A stretch of DNA of 51,128 nt, taken from positions 1 through 51,128 of the forward strand of contig DATGGU010000120.1 of the NCBI GenBank assembly GCA_035308365.1, written 5' to 3'. This DNA comes from PALSA-505 sp035308365 (GTDB lineage Bacteria; Actinomycetota; Actinomycetes; Streptosporangiales; Streptosporangiaceae). Below, in pieces: positions 16,656 through 23,791 of this stretch (position 1 is the stretch's first letter; each line of letters begins with the position of its first letter). The notes beneath the pieces were generated by a model. That model ran no database searches. It worked only from the letters and a program-made list of their open reading frames with translations, and was not told the DNA's origin. The position numbers were made by a program, and so were the translations under genes.

Positions 16656-17543
16656 TCAGGCCACGGTGGCGAGCAGGGCCAGGTCCTCGCCGGTGAGGCG
16701 GAGCGCACCGGCGGCGACGTTCTCGGCGAGGTGACCGGGGTTGCCGGTGCCGGGGATCGCCAGCACGTTCGGTGCCTGGTGCAGCGTCCAGGCCAGCCGG
16801 ACCTGGGCGGGGGTGGCTCCGTGCCGGCGGGCCACCTCCACCAGCTGGCTGGGCTCGGTGCCGCTGCCGCCGGCCGCGCGGCGGTCCCCCGCGATCGCGA
16901 AGAACGGCACGAACGCGATGCCCCGGTCCTGGCAGGCCCGCAGCACGTCCGGGTGCCCGGGCATCTCCAGGCTGAACCTGTTCTGCACGCAGACCACCGG
17001 CGCGATGGCCAGCGCCTCGGCCAGCTGCGCGGTCGTGACGTCCGAGACTCCGAGGTGCCGGATCAGGCCGGCGTCACGCAGCCCGGCGAGGGCGCCGAAG
17101 TGCTCGGCGATGGACTCCTGGCGCATCCGGCGCAGGTTGACCACGTCGAGGTGGTCCCGGCCGAGCTGGCGGAGGTTCTCCTCGACCTGGCCGCGCAGCT
17201 GCTCCGGGGTGGCCGAATACCACTCCCCCCACGGGTCGCGGCCCGGCCCCACCTTGGTCACGATCGTCAGGTCGTCCGGGTACGGTGCGAGCGCCGTGTT
17301 GATCAGCTCGTTGGCCGAGCGCAGCGGGGAGAAGTAGAACGAGGCGGTGTCGATGTGGTTGACGCCGAGCTCAACGGCGCGGCGCAGCACGGCGATGGAT
17401 TGATCGCGGTCGCTGGCGGCACCGTCACCGAAGGGACGGTTGCCGGTCAGCCGCATCGCGCCGAACCCGAGACGGTTGACCGTCACGTCGCCCAGTTGCC
17501 AGGTACCCGCAGCGTCTGCGGTGATCACGGGTGAGTTCACCAC
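16656..17543 (-). CDS. Aldo/keto reductase
   Basis: A 295-residue TIM-barrel NADPH-dependent reductase. The N-terminal GFGAMRLTG, the catalytic Asp/Tyr in HIDTASFYF, the Lys in IVTKVG, and the NADPH-binding C-terminal motif AIPGTGNPGHLAENV are visible. The usual catalytic His strand (LxxxH) reads DVVNLRRM, so the His is replaced by Arg. That substitution occurs in a YdbC-like subgroup and need not inactivate the enzyme. Its substrate is unknown, probably small aldehydes or ketones. It stands alone, converging on the DHA2 transporter. Confidence 0.9.
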   Translation of the reverse strand: MVNSPVITADAAGTWQLGDVTVNRLGFGAMRLTGNRPFGDGAASDRDQSIAVLRRAVELGVNHIDTASFYFSPLRSANELINTALAPYPDDLTIVTKVGPGRDPWGEWYSATPEQLRGQVEENLRQLGRDHLDVVNLRRMRQESIAEHFGALAGLRDAGLIRHLGVSDVTTAQLAEALAIAPVVCVQNRFSLEMPGHPDVLRACQDRGIAFVPFFAIAGDRRAAGGSGTEPSQLVEVARRHGATPAQVRLAWTLHQAPNVLAIPGTGNPGHLAENVAAGALRLTGEDLALLATVA

Positions 17544-17651
17544 GACAGGGTATCCATCGCCCCGGCGGCTCCAGGATCCGCGATTGGCTGAGTGAACCGT
17601 AAAAAGAGAATTTCAATCAAAATAATTTGACGATGGCCTCGTAAGCCGTCC

Positions 17652-18674
17652 TCAACCGGATGCCGGAGCGGCCGGGCGTACCTCTCGTTTCCATTGCTGA
17701 CGGCGGGAGTCGTCGATGAACGCGGCGTCGAAGGAGTTCAGCGCGAGGGTCTCGATCTGGCTGGGAGTGATGCCGCAGTGCTCGCGGATGGCCGCGTAGT
17801 TGGCGTCCACGTAGCCGCCGAAGTAGGGCGGGTCGTCGCTGTTGACGGTGGCCACGATCCCCCGCTTCAGCATCTGTGGGAGGGGATGATCGGCGAGGGT
17901 GTCTACCACCCGCAGGCATACGTTGGACAGTGGGCACACGGTCAGCGGCACGCGCTCACTGGCCAGCCGCCGCACCAGTGCCGGGTCCTCCATGGAGCGG
18001 ATGCCGTGGTCCACCCGCTCCACGTGCAGGACGTCCAGCGCGGCCGCGACGGTTTCCGGCCCGCCTTCCTCACCGGCGTGCGCCACCAGGTGCAGGCCCT
18101 CGGCCGCTGCCCGCGCGTAGACACCGGCGAACAGCTCGGGCGGGTAGCCGATCTCGGTCGAGTCCAGGCCGACGCCGATGATGCTGGAGCGGTACGGCAG
18201 GATCGCGGTCAGCATCTCGCCGGCCGCCTCGGCGCCCAGATCCCGCAGGAAGCACATGATCAGGTCGCTGGAGATCCCATGCGTGCGTTCGCTGCCGGAG
18301 ATGGCCGCCGTCAGGCCTTCCATCACCGCCGCCAGCGGGACGCCGTTGGAGATGTGGGTCTGCGGGTCGAAGAAGATCTCGGCCCGCCGTACATTGGCCG
18401 CGCGGGCCCGGTCCAGGTAGCTGGTGGCCAGCTCGAAGAAGTCCTGGCTGGTCCGCAGCACCCGCAGGTTGGCGTAGTGCAGGTCGAGGAAGGACTGCAG
18501 GTCGGCGAAGTTGTACCGGGCCAGCAGTTCGGCCGGATCGGTCACCGGGATCGGCACATCGTTGCGCGCCGCCATGGCGACAACGGCGGCCGGTTCCAGC
18601 GTGCCCTCGATATGAATGTGCAACTCGGCAGTGGGCGGGCTCACCCAGCCATCCCGGTCCCCGGCATCAGACAC
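17652..18674 (-). CDS. Adenosine-deaminase-fold enzyme, probably adenine deaminase
   Basis: I chose the GTG start of MSDAGDRDGW because AGGGAGG lies 7 nt upstream (340 residues). Zinc ligands are H19 and H21 in AELHIHIEGTLEP, a later His in VAHAGEEGG (with the catalytic Glu), and the Asp pair in VNSDDPPYFGGY. The phrases FADLQSFLDLHYA, AEIFFDPQTHISNGVPL and NSDDPPYFGGY fit the adenine deaminase branch (EC 3.5.4.2, fungal Aah1/Pseudomonas type) better than true adenosine deaminase, which normally has HLDGSL. It would convert adenine to hypoxanthine in purine salvage. It lies downstream of the mycofactocin genes on the same strand, separated by a decayed fragment, so I infer no functional link. 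Confidence 0.85.
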   Translation of the reverse strand: MSDAGDRDGWVSPPTAELHIHIEGTLEPAAVVAMAARNDVPIPVTDPAELLARYNFADLQSFLDLHYANLRVLRTSQDFFELATSYLDRARAANVRRAEIFFDPQTHISNGVPLAAVMEGLTAAISGSERTHGISSDLIMCFLRDLGAEAAGEMLTAILPYRSSIIGVGLDSTEIGYPPELFAGVYARAAAEGLHLVAHAGEEGGPETVAAALDVLHVERVDHGIRSMEDPALVRRLASERVPLTVCPLSNVCLRVVDTLADHPLPQMLKRGIVATVNSDDPPYFGGYVDANYAAIREHCGITPSQIETLALNSFDAAFIDDSRRQQWKREVRPAAPASG

Positions 18675-18813
18675 CGGCACACCTCCCTGACAGTGACGGG
18701 TTACGCCACCATCCAACCGCCTGGTCAGCGGAGCTGACGGAAAAAGGGGCGAATGCCGCCCGCCAGACAGACGCGACTCCCGGCGCTGGAACTCGGCGCA
18801 GACGGGTAACGGC

Positions 18814-18930
18814 TCATCGCGCGGGCCCGAGGATGCGGGATGCGTTCGCCTCGCCCAGCCGGTCACCGAGGTCGCGGTAGATGCCGGCCATGGGCCGGAC
18901 GTGTGCGCTGAACTGGCCTGTCCGGCCCAT
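18814..18930 (-). pseudogene. TPR fragment of an AfsR/NB-ARC-type regulator
   Basis: A 38-codon open stretch ends GIYRDLGDRLGEANASRILG and a few more codons before TGA. YRDLGDRLGEANA is the classic tetratricopeptide repeat of actinobacterial AfsR/SARP and NB-ARC regulators, which normally carry many such copies. Only one is left here. It lies immediately downstream of mftC, in the place normally occupied by mftD, so a deletion or rearrangement has occurred at this point. Confidence 0.45.
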
Positions 18931-18942
18931 CCATCACACCGG

Positions 18943-20085
18943 TCATCCGCTTGACGAGGTACTGGAGCGGGGCCGGCGGCCGATTGTCACCGGTACCGGC
19001 CGGTGTGAGTGATCGGGCGCCGGCCTGGGCGGTTCCGGGCTGGCGGCCGCGAGGGCGGCTTCACCATGGCCCTGGACGCATTCCGGGTCGGGTCCGTCCA
19101 GGGCCAGGCCGGTGAAGAACTTCGCGGCCATGCAGCCGCCGCGGCAGGAGTCGTAGAACCCGCAGGAGCGGCACGCTCCCCCGGTCTGTGGGCGGCGCAG
19201 CTCGGCGAACAGCGGGGCGTCCCGCCAGACCGCCTCGAACCCGCCGTCCTGCCGCACGTTGCCCGCCAGGAAGTTCTCGTGAATGGCGAACGGGCAGGCG
19301 TACACGTCGCCGACCGGGTCGATCAGGCATACGACTCGGCCTGCTCCGCACAGGTTCAGCCCCGGCAGCGGCTTCCCATAGGGCGACAGGTGAAAGAACG
19401 AGTCCCCGGTGAGCACCTTCTCACCATGGGTGGACAGCCATTCGTACAGCTCGCGCTGCTGGTCAGCGGCTGGGTGCAGGGACGGCCAGGTGTCCGCGCC
19501 ACGCCCGGACGGGCGGAGCCTGGTCAGCCGGAGCTGGGCGTCGTGATCGTCGGCCAGCTTCTTGAACAGGTCGAGCTGGGACACGTTGTGCCGGGTCACG
19601 ACCACAGAGAGCTTGAAGCCGCGCAATCCGGCGGCCTTCAGGTGCGCCATCGCCCGCAGCGCCATCTCGTAGGAGCCCGCACCGCGCACAGCGTCGTTGA
19701 CGCCGGCGGTGGCGCCGTCCAGCGAGATCTGCACGTCGACGTAGTCGCTGGCGGCCAGCCGCCTGGCGGCCGGCGCGTCGATCCTGACGCCGTTGGTGGA
19801 GAACTTCACGCCGACCCGGTGGCTGGTCGCGTGGTCCACCAGGTGCCAGAAGTCCGGCCGGACCGTCGGCTCGCCGCCGCCGATGTTGACGTAGAAGACC
19901 TGCATGCGCTGCAGGGTCTCGATGACCGACTCGCACTCGGCGGTGGTCAGCTCGCGCGGGTCCCGGCGGCCCGAGCTGGACAGGCAGTGAATACAGGCCA
20001 GGTTGCAGGCGTAGGTGAGTTCCCAGGTGAGGCAGATCGGGGCGGTCAGGCCGCGCTCGAACTGCGCGGCCAGCCCGGCCGTCAC
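18943..20085 (-). CDS. mftC: Mycofactocin radical SAM maturase MftC
   Basis: The 380-residue enzyme has the radical-SAM cluster motif C27-x3-C31-x2-C34 (CNLACIHCLSSS), GGGEPTVRPDFW, and a C-terminal SPASM domain for auxiliary Fe-S clusters (LCGAG, VYACPFAIHENFLAGNV, CRSCGFYDSCRGGC). Known MftC uses S-adenosylmethionine to oxidatively decarboxylate the C-terminal Tyr of MftA and then joins it to the neighbouring Val. The GTG start overlaps the TGA of mftB (GTGA) and is preceded by AGGT-rich sequence; the longer upstream frame is only a shadow of the mftB repeats. No mftD, mftE or mftF follows. Confidence 0.95.
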   Translation of the reverse strand: MTAGLAAQFERGLTAPICLTWELTYACNLACIHCLSSSGRRDPRELTTAECESVIETLQRMQVFYVNIGGGEPTVRPDFWHLVDHATSHRVGVKFSTNGVRIDAPAARRLAASDYVDVQISLDGATAGVNDAVRGAGSYEMALRAMAHLKAAGLRGFKLSVVVTRHNVSQLDLFKKLADDHDAQLRLTRLRPSGRGADTWPSLHPAADQQRELYEWLSTHGEKVLTGDSFFHLSPYGKPLPGLNLCGAGRVVCLIDPVGDVYACPFAIHENFLAGNVRQDGGFEAVWRDAPLFAELRRPQTGGACRSCGFYDSCRGGCMAAKFFTGLALDGPDPECVQGHGEAALAAASPEPPRPAPDHSHRPVPVTIGRRPRSSTSSSG

Positions 20086-20519
20086 GCCGCACCTACCTGG
20101 CCGGACGGACACCCTACGGTGCCTTCCTGGCCGGACAGACACGCTACGGTGCCTTCCTGGCCGGACGGACGCCCTACGGTGCCTTCCTGGCCGGACGGAC
20201 ACCCTACAGTGCCTTCCTCGCCGGACGGACACCCTACGGCGGCTCTTTCCGCGATCATGCTCGACTCGGCGAGCACGGCGAGAGCCTTGGCGTAGACGTC
20301 CAGTTCCCCGGCCGTCACCCCGGCGTGTTCGCAGGCCGCGCGGGCGGTCGGCTGATCGTCCAGCGCGGTGACGACGGCGAGCACCTTCTGGCTCTTGAGA
20401 AACGACAGCCGCCTGGTGCCGAAATGGTAAAGCAGCGCGCCGAACGGCTCGGGGCGGATCGCCACCCGCTCGTCCAGCCGCCACGGCCGGTCGAGGTCGA
20501 AACCTTGCCTAGTACACAC
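20082..20519 (-). CDS. mftB: Mycofactocin precursor-binding protein MftB with a repeat-encoded tail
   Basis: Residues 7-93 match MftB, the RiPP-recognition-element (PqqD-like) chaperone that presents MftA to MftC: FDLDRPWRL, IRPEPFGALLYHFGTRR, LSFLKSQKVLAVV. The domain ends near SSMIAERAA. The remaining ~51 residues are five copies of a decapeptide close to VGCPSGQEGT, encoded by a 30-bp tandem repeat. Normal MftB proteins are about 90-110 residues, so this tail is extra. The GTG start overlaps the mftA stop by 11 bp. The tail contains Cys and may be tolerated rather than functional. Confidence 0.92.
   Translation of the reverse strand: MCTRQGFDLDRPWRLDERVAIRPEPFGALLYHFGTRRLSFLKSQKVLAVVTALDDQPTARAACEHAGVTAGELDVYAKALAVLAESSMIAERAAVGCPSGEEGTVGCPSGQEGTVGRPSGQEGTVACLSGQEGTVGCPSGQVGAA
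20091..20240. repeat. Five tandem 30-bp repeats at the 3' end of mftB
   Basis: Five units of exactly 30 bp begin at 20091, 20121, 20151, 20181 and 20211. The shared core on the plus strand is GGCCGGACGGACACCCTACG. Units 2-5 differ from one another at one to three positions; the first unit diverges over its leading bases. The same family, matching at about 27 of 30 positions, occurs inside recQ. The array keeps mftB in frame and ends just before the GTGA junction with mftC. Confidence 0.9.
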
Positions 20520-20622
20520 CGCACATGCCGTCGATAGAGATTTCCTCGATCAGCATCTCGGCGCCGGTGAGCGTTTCCTCCGCGTCCTGCTGCGGGGGTT
20601 CCAGCACGGTCTGCTCATTCAT
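20509..20622 (-). CDS. mftA: Mycofactocin precursor peptide MftA
   Basis: A 37-residue peptide ending ISIDGMCGVY, the invariant C-terminus of MftA. The last two residues, Val-Tyr, are those crosslinked by MftC and later released to form the redox cofactor mycofactocin. The N-terminal leader is acidic (EPPQQDAEETLTGAEM), as expected for MftB binding. The ATG is preceded by GGGAGG at a good distance. A CATTAT -10-like hexamer (nt 20638-20643, minus strand) and two 15-bp dyads lie upstream. It is the first gene of the mftA-mftB-mftC transcript, divergent from mftR. Confidence 0.96.
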   Translation of the reverse strand: MNEQTVLEPPQQDAEETLTGAEMLIEEISIDGMCGVY

Positions 20623-20641
20623 CGGCGCCTCCCGGAGATAA

Positions 20642-20690
20642 TGGCACTGAATGCCAAAACGTGATGGCAGCTTAACGGCACCCAGTGCCA
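20642..20690. promoter_or_regulatory. Two 15-bp dyad sites, probable MftR operators
   Basis: The site at 20642-20656 reads TGGCACTGAATGCCA. The site at 20676-20690, read on the other strand, is TGGCACTGGGTGCCG, identical at 12 of 15 positions and in inverted orientation. Their centres are 34 bp apart, and the first abuts the mftA -10-like element. Two matching dyads between a TetR-type regulator and its divergent target are what an autoregulated operator looks like. Binding by MftR is inferred. Confidence 0.65.
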
Positions 20691-20700
20691 GAATCAAGGC

Positions 20701-21312
20701 ATGGGTTGGGAGCAGGGCACGGTTTCGGGGCCTGGCATACCTGGGCGCAGGCCTGTCACGTCCCGGGGGGAGTTGGAATACGTCGCGTTCGCCTTGTTCG
20801 CCGAGAAGGGGTTCGAGCAGACCACGGTAGACGACATCGCGGTTGCGGCCGGGATCGGGCGCCGCACGTTCTTCCGCTACTTCCCGTCGAAGAACGACGT
20901 CCCGTGGGGCGATTTCGAGCGGGAACTGGGGCGGATGCGCGACCGGCTCAGGGCCTGCCCACCCGAGGTGCCGCTGATGGACGCGATCCGGCTGGCCCTG
21001 GTCGACTTCAACCGGGTCGATCCGGGCCAGATCCCCTGGCACCGCAGGCGGATGGCGCTGATCCTGCGGGTCCCCGCGCTGCTGGCTCACTCCACCCTCC
21101 GGTTCGCCGCCTGGCGTGACGTGGTGGCGGAGTTCGCCGCGGAGCGCTCCGGGCAGCGGCCGGACGGGCTCGCGCCGCAGGCGATCGCCTACGCGGTGCT
21201 CGGTGTGGCCATCGCGGCCTACGAGCAATGGCTCGACCATACGGACGCGGACCTGAGCGTCCTGCTCGACTCCGCCATGCGTGACCTGGCCGCCGCCTTC
21301 GATAACAGGTAA
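20701..21312 (+). CDS. mftR: TetR-family regulator MftR
   Basis: The 203-residue protein has an N-terminal TetR helix-turn-helix (~residues 21-67): ALFAEKGFEQTTVDDIAVAA then GIGRRTFFRYFPSKNDVPWG, which is the MftR variant of this motif. The C-terminal ligand domain has AIAYAVLGVAIAAYEQWLDH. Known MftR represses mft genes and is relieved by long-chain acyl-CoA. It is divergent from mftA with 78 bp between the starts, containing both dyad sites. The ATG is preceded only by AAGG close to the start, so a start a few codons further in is possible. Confidence 0.9.
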   Translation: MGWEQGTVSGPGIPGRRPVTSRGELEYVAFALFAEKGFEQTTVDDIAVAAGIGRRTFFRYFPSKNDVPWGDFERELGRMRDRLRACPPEVPLMDAIRLALVDFNRVDPGQIPWHRRRMALILRVPALLAHSTLRFAAWRDVVAEFAAERSGQRPDGLAPQAIAYAVLGVAIAAYEQWLDHTDADLSVLLDSAMRDLAAAFDNR

Positions 21313-21357
21313 GCGATGGTCCGCCCGGGAGTCCTGCCACCGCCCGGTTGCCAGTCC

Positions 21358-21543
21358 TCAGGACGGGCCGGGGCCGCGCCGTACCTCCTTCGCGTCATCC
21401 GGGCCGGCGTAGTTGCGGTAGATGCTCTCCGCGCTGCGATCGGACTTGCGGCTGAGCTGGTGTGTTTCAAATCTGGTGAACACCAGGAAGCAGTAAACGC
21501 CCAGGACCAGTACGGCCGCGATGATGATGTACTCCCACCACAT
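21358..21543 (-). CDS. Small single-pass membrane protein
   Basis: The 61-residue product starts MWWEYIIIAAVLVLGVYCFL, one N-terminal membrane helix. A charged cytoplasmic tail with FETHQLSRKSDRSAESIYRN follows. The ATG has GAGGG eight bases upstream. The protein resembles short anchor proteins conserved next to DNA-repair or regulatory genes in actinobacteria, but I do not recognise a function. It converges on mftR and diverges from the glycosylase-like gene. Confidence 0.6.
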   Translation of the reverse strand: MWWEYIIIAAVLVLGVYCFLVFTRFETHQLSRKSDRSAESIYRNYAGPDDAKEVRRGPGPS

Positions 21544-21626
21544 GTCGATCGCCCTCAATCCGTCGCCGGTGCTCCGAATCCTGGCTGCCCCGGGAGGCCG
21601 GGCCCAAACGGCCGTACCTTGTAGCC

Positions 21627-22736
21627 ATGATCCGCTCGCTGACCGTCGACGACGTGCTGCGGATGCGGATGCGGTCACAGCTACTGTCCGGGCAGCGCCC
21701 GGCCGATGTGGCCGGGCTGGTGTGGCGGGCCGGCGCGCTGCAGGCACAGAGCACCCGTGACGCCAGGCTGGCCGTCCGGGTACGCGGCGAGGCAATCGGC
21801 GCGGATGCCGTGGACGAGGCGTGCAACCAGGCCCGTACCGTGGTGCGCACCTGGGCGATGCGCGGGACGCTGCACATGCTGGCCGCGTGCGACGTGCGCT
21901 GGGTGGTCGGCTTCTACCGGCCGCCCGCCGGAGTACTCAACAGCAGGCAGCGCGAGCTCGGCCTGGATGAGACCCTGCTGGCCAGGGCGCTTCCGGCGAT
22001 CGAGGACATCCTGTCGCGGTTCGGCCCGCTCCCCCGGGCCGGCCTGGTCAGGGAACTGGCGGCCCGGGGGATCACGGTCGGCCCCGGCGGCCAGGCGCCC
22101 GCCCACCTGGTCGGCTATGCCGCACGGCAGGGGCTGATCTGCCGTGGCCCGGACCGCACCGACGACGAGCCCACCTATGTGCTGCTCAGCGACTGGGTGG
22201 GCCGGCATGAGCCCGCTGAGCCGGGCGACCCGCTGGCGGAGCTGGCCCGGCGGTACGTCACGGCCTATGGCCCGGCTGGACCGCAGGACTTTGCGTCCTG
22301 GGCGGGGCTGCCGCTCGGCCGGGCCCGGCGGGGGTTCGAGCTGGCGGCGGGCGAACTCGAGGAGGTCGACGCAGCGGGCGAGCCGGCCTGGGTGCTGGCC
22401 GGGGCGGAGATCCCCGGTCCGGACGGCGCGCCCTGCGTGCGGCTGCTCCCCCACTTCGACTCATACCTGCTGGGGTACCGCAACCGCGACATCATGCTGG
22501 CGCCGTCGTTCGCCAAGCGGATCCAGGCAGGCGGTGGATGGATCCGGGCGGCCGTGGTGGTGGACGGGCGGGTGGCCGGCACCTGGAGCCAGCGGCGCAC
22601 GGCGGAGCAGACCGTGGTCCAGGTCAAGCCGTTCGAGCCGCTGGCCCCGGCGGTCGTGGCCGGCCTGGAGGCCGAAGCCACCGACCTCGGCCGGTTCCAG
22701 TCGACCGGATCCCGGCTGGAGATCGCCCCATGCTGA
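21627..22736 (+). CDS. Winged-helix (HTH_42) protein, AlkZ-like DNA glycosylase candidate
   Basis: A 369-residue protein of the HTH_42/YcaQ-AlkZ family. The N-terminal R-A-G-A-L-Q39-A-Q41 places two glutamines in the Q-x-Q arrangement used catalytically by AlkZ-type glycosylases, which unhook alkylated and crosslinked bases. Other family marks are TWAMRGTLHMLAACDVRW and LLPHFDSYLLGYRNRDIM near residue 285. Streptomyces AlkZ gives self-resistance to azinomycin, and other members act on common alkyl lesions. No biosynthetic cluster is visible here, so a general repair role is more likely. Glycosylase activity is inferred from the motif. Confidence 0.75.
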   Translation: MIRSLTVDDVLRMRMRSQLLSGQRPADVAGLVWRAGALQAQSTRDARLAVRVRGEAIGADAVDEACNQARTVVRTWAMRGTLHMLAACDVRWVVGFYRPPAGVLNSRQRELGLDETLLARALPAIEDILSRFGPLPRAGLVRELAARGITVGPGGQAPAHLVGYAARQGLICRGPDRTDDEPTYVLLSDWVGRHEPAEPGDPLAELARRYVTAYGPAGPQDFASWAGLPLGRARRGFELAAGELEEVDAAGEPAWVLAGAEIPGPDGAPCVRLLPHFDSYLLGYRNRDIMLAPSFAKRIQAGGGWIRAAVVVDGRVAGTWSQRRTAEQTVVQVKPFEPLAPAVVAGLEAEATDLGRFQSTGSRLEIAPC

Positions 22737-22741
22737 TCAGC

Positions 22742-23164
22742 TCAAAGGTCATTCGGCCGTGCTTGGATGCCGACCAGTTCGACAAGGCCTTCGGTGCCTT
22801 TAAAGTCGTCCGGGTTGGCTGTATAGAGCGGGAGCTGGTTACTGGCCGCTGTCGCTGCGATCATGAGGTCTGAGTTGCGCTTGCGCGGCTGCCGCCCAGT
22901 CGCGCGGACCGCAGCACAGAGCTGGCCATAGAGCCTGGCTGCGCCCTGGTCGTAGGGAAGTGGGTCGAAGGTCGCCTCGACATGCTGCAGCACAGCAACC
23001 CACCCGGCCCGCTTCGCCAGGTCATCACTCGCGTGCGGGCCAAACGACAGCTCGCCCAGCGTTACTGCAGTAATCAAGATCGTTTCTGGTAGGTCCAGGG
23101 GATCATAGAACCTGAGCGCGGCGATGATGCTGGTGTCTACGACGGCAGCAGCGTGCACCGTCAC
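22742..23164 (-). CDS. vapC: PIN-domain toxin (VapC-like)
   Basis: The 140-residue protein has the acidic PIN residues: D10 (VVDTSIIAAL), E38 (VTLGELSFG), D99 (KRNSDLMIAATA) and an Asp near 119 (ANPDDF). PIN toxins are Mg2+-dependent RNases that cleave tRNA or rRNA when freed from their antitoxin. The GTG start overlaps the antitoxin stop by GTGA, the usual coupling. Its target RNA is unknown. Confidence 0.9.
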   Translation of the reverse strand: MTVHAAAVVDTSIIAALRFYDPLDLPETILITAVTLGELSFGPHASDDLAKRAGWVAVLQHVEATFDPLPYDQGAARLYGQLCAAVRATGRQPRKRNSDLMIAATAASNQLPLYTANPDDFKGTEGLVELVGIQARPNDL

Positions 23165-23448
23165 AGGCCGGTCCCTTCATACGGATCGCGCGGATCCTGG
23201 CCTATGACTTCGTCCAGGTCGGCGCGCAGCTCGCCGACGTCGATCGCTGGCGCTGTGGCGAAGATCGCGAGGACTTCCTCTTTCGGAACCGCTCGGCGCC
23301 GGCGGATCGGGATCATCCTGGCCAGGGGCTCACCATTGAGCGTCAGTGTGTATGTGCGCCCTTGCCGCAGACCGCGTGTGACTGCCCCGGAGTCAGCCAC
23401 GAACTGCCGAATGCTGATGTCAGCCGGTCGCTCCCCCGGTGGTGCCAT
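23161..23448 (-). CDS. vapB: PHD/YefM-type antitoxin (VapB role)
   Basis: I start the 95-residue antitoxin at the ATG of MAPPGERPAD, because a perfect TATACT lies 6 nt upstream, giving a leaderless message. The N-terminal part (ISIRQFVADSGAVTRGLRQG, then TYTLTLNGEPLARMIP) has the Phd/YefM DNA-binding and dimerisation pattern. The C-terminal acidic stretch VGELRADLDEVIGQD is the usual toxin-wrapping segment. It precedes the toxin gene and overlaps it by 4 bp. Autorepression is expected. Confidence 0.85.
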   Translation of the reverse strand: MAPPGERPADISIRQFVADSGAVTRGLRQGRTYTLTLNGEPLARMIPIRRRRAVPKEEVLAIFATAPAIDVGELRADLDEVIGQDPRDPYEGTGL

Positions 23449-23454
23449 AGCCCA

Positions 23455-23484
23455 AGTATATGCCCCCGTACCACGACGTACCAC
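23455..23484 (-). promoter_or_regulatory. Leaderless promoter and direct-repeat operator of vapBC
   Basis: On the minus strand TATACT (nt 23455-23460) sits 6 nt before the antitoxin ATG, placing +1 at the start codon. Just upstream, the plus strand carries CGTACCAC twice (23467-23474 and 23477-23484), a perfect 8-bp direct repeat with a 10-bp period. The repeat overlaps the -35 zone and places two copies on the same helix face, suited to antitoxin autorepression. Binding is inferred. Confidence 0.6.
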
Positions 23485-23536
23485 AATTGCAGGACCCGGG
23501 CATCATCTTGCCCGTGATGCTGACAGCGCTATGGGT

Positions 23537-23791
23537 CTATGGGCCAGGCTCGGGGGTGGGGACCGCGTTGACCGGGTGACTGTCGGCCGGTGGCGCAGGC
23601 TGTGGGACGGGCAGGAGGCCGCCGAGGCGGACGAACTCGCGCTGGCAGGCGGTGCAGTGCCCGAAGTGCAGGCTCGCGGTGGCCAGGTCGTTGCTGCCGA
23701 GGACGGTCTGCAGGCCGCCCAGTTCGCACAGGTCGGGTGGCGTCGGCGCCGGGTAGACGGCGTGGTCGGGGCGACGGCGGCTGCTGATCAT
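23537..23791 (-). CDS. Short putative zinc-finger (anti-sigma-like) protein
   Basis: The 84-residue protein contains HFGHCTACQREF with H42-x3-C46-x2-C49, the ligand pattern of zinc-binding anti-sigma (zf-HC2) domains. A short helix before it (CELGGLQTVLGS) also fits. There is no membrane segment and no sigma-factor gene nearby, so it is at most a minimal or degraded anti-sigma domain. The ATG overlaps the stop of the upstream 42-codon gene (ATGA), suggesting coupled translation. The Pro-rich tail is uninformative. Confidence 0.45.
   Translation of the reverse strand: MISSRRRPDHAVYPAPTPPDLCELGGLQTVLGSNDLATASLHFGHCTACQREFVRLGGLLPVPQPAPPADSHPVNAVPTPEPGP

Noticed and set aside
20085..20484. Extended mftC start giving 513 residues
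   Set aside because: The extra residues are an out-of-frame reading of mftB and its repeats. The GTGA overlap and the family start favour the GTG at 20085.
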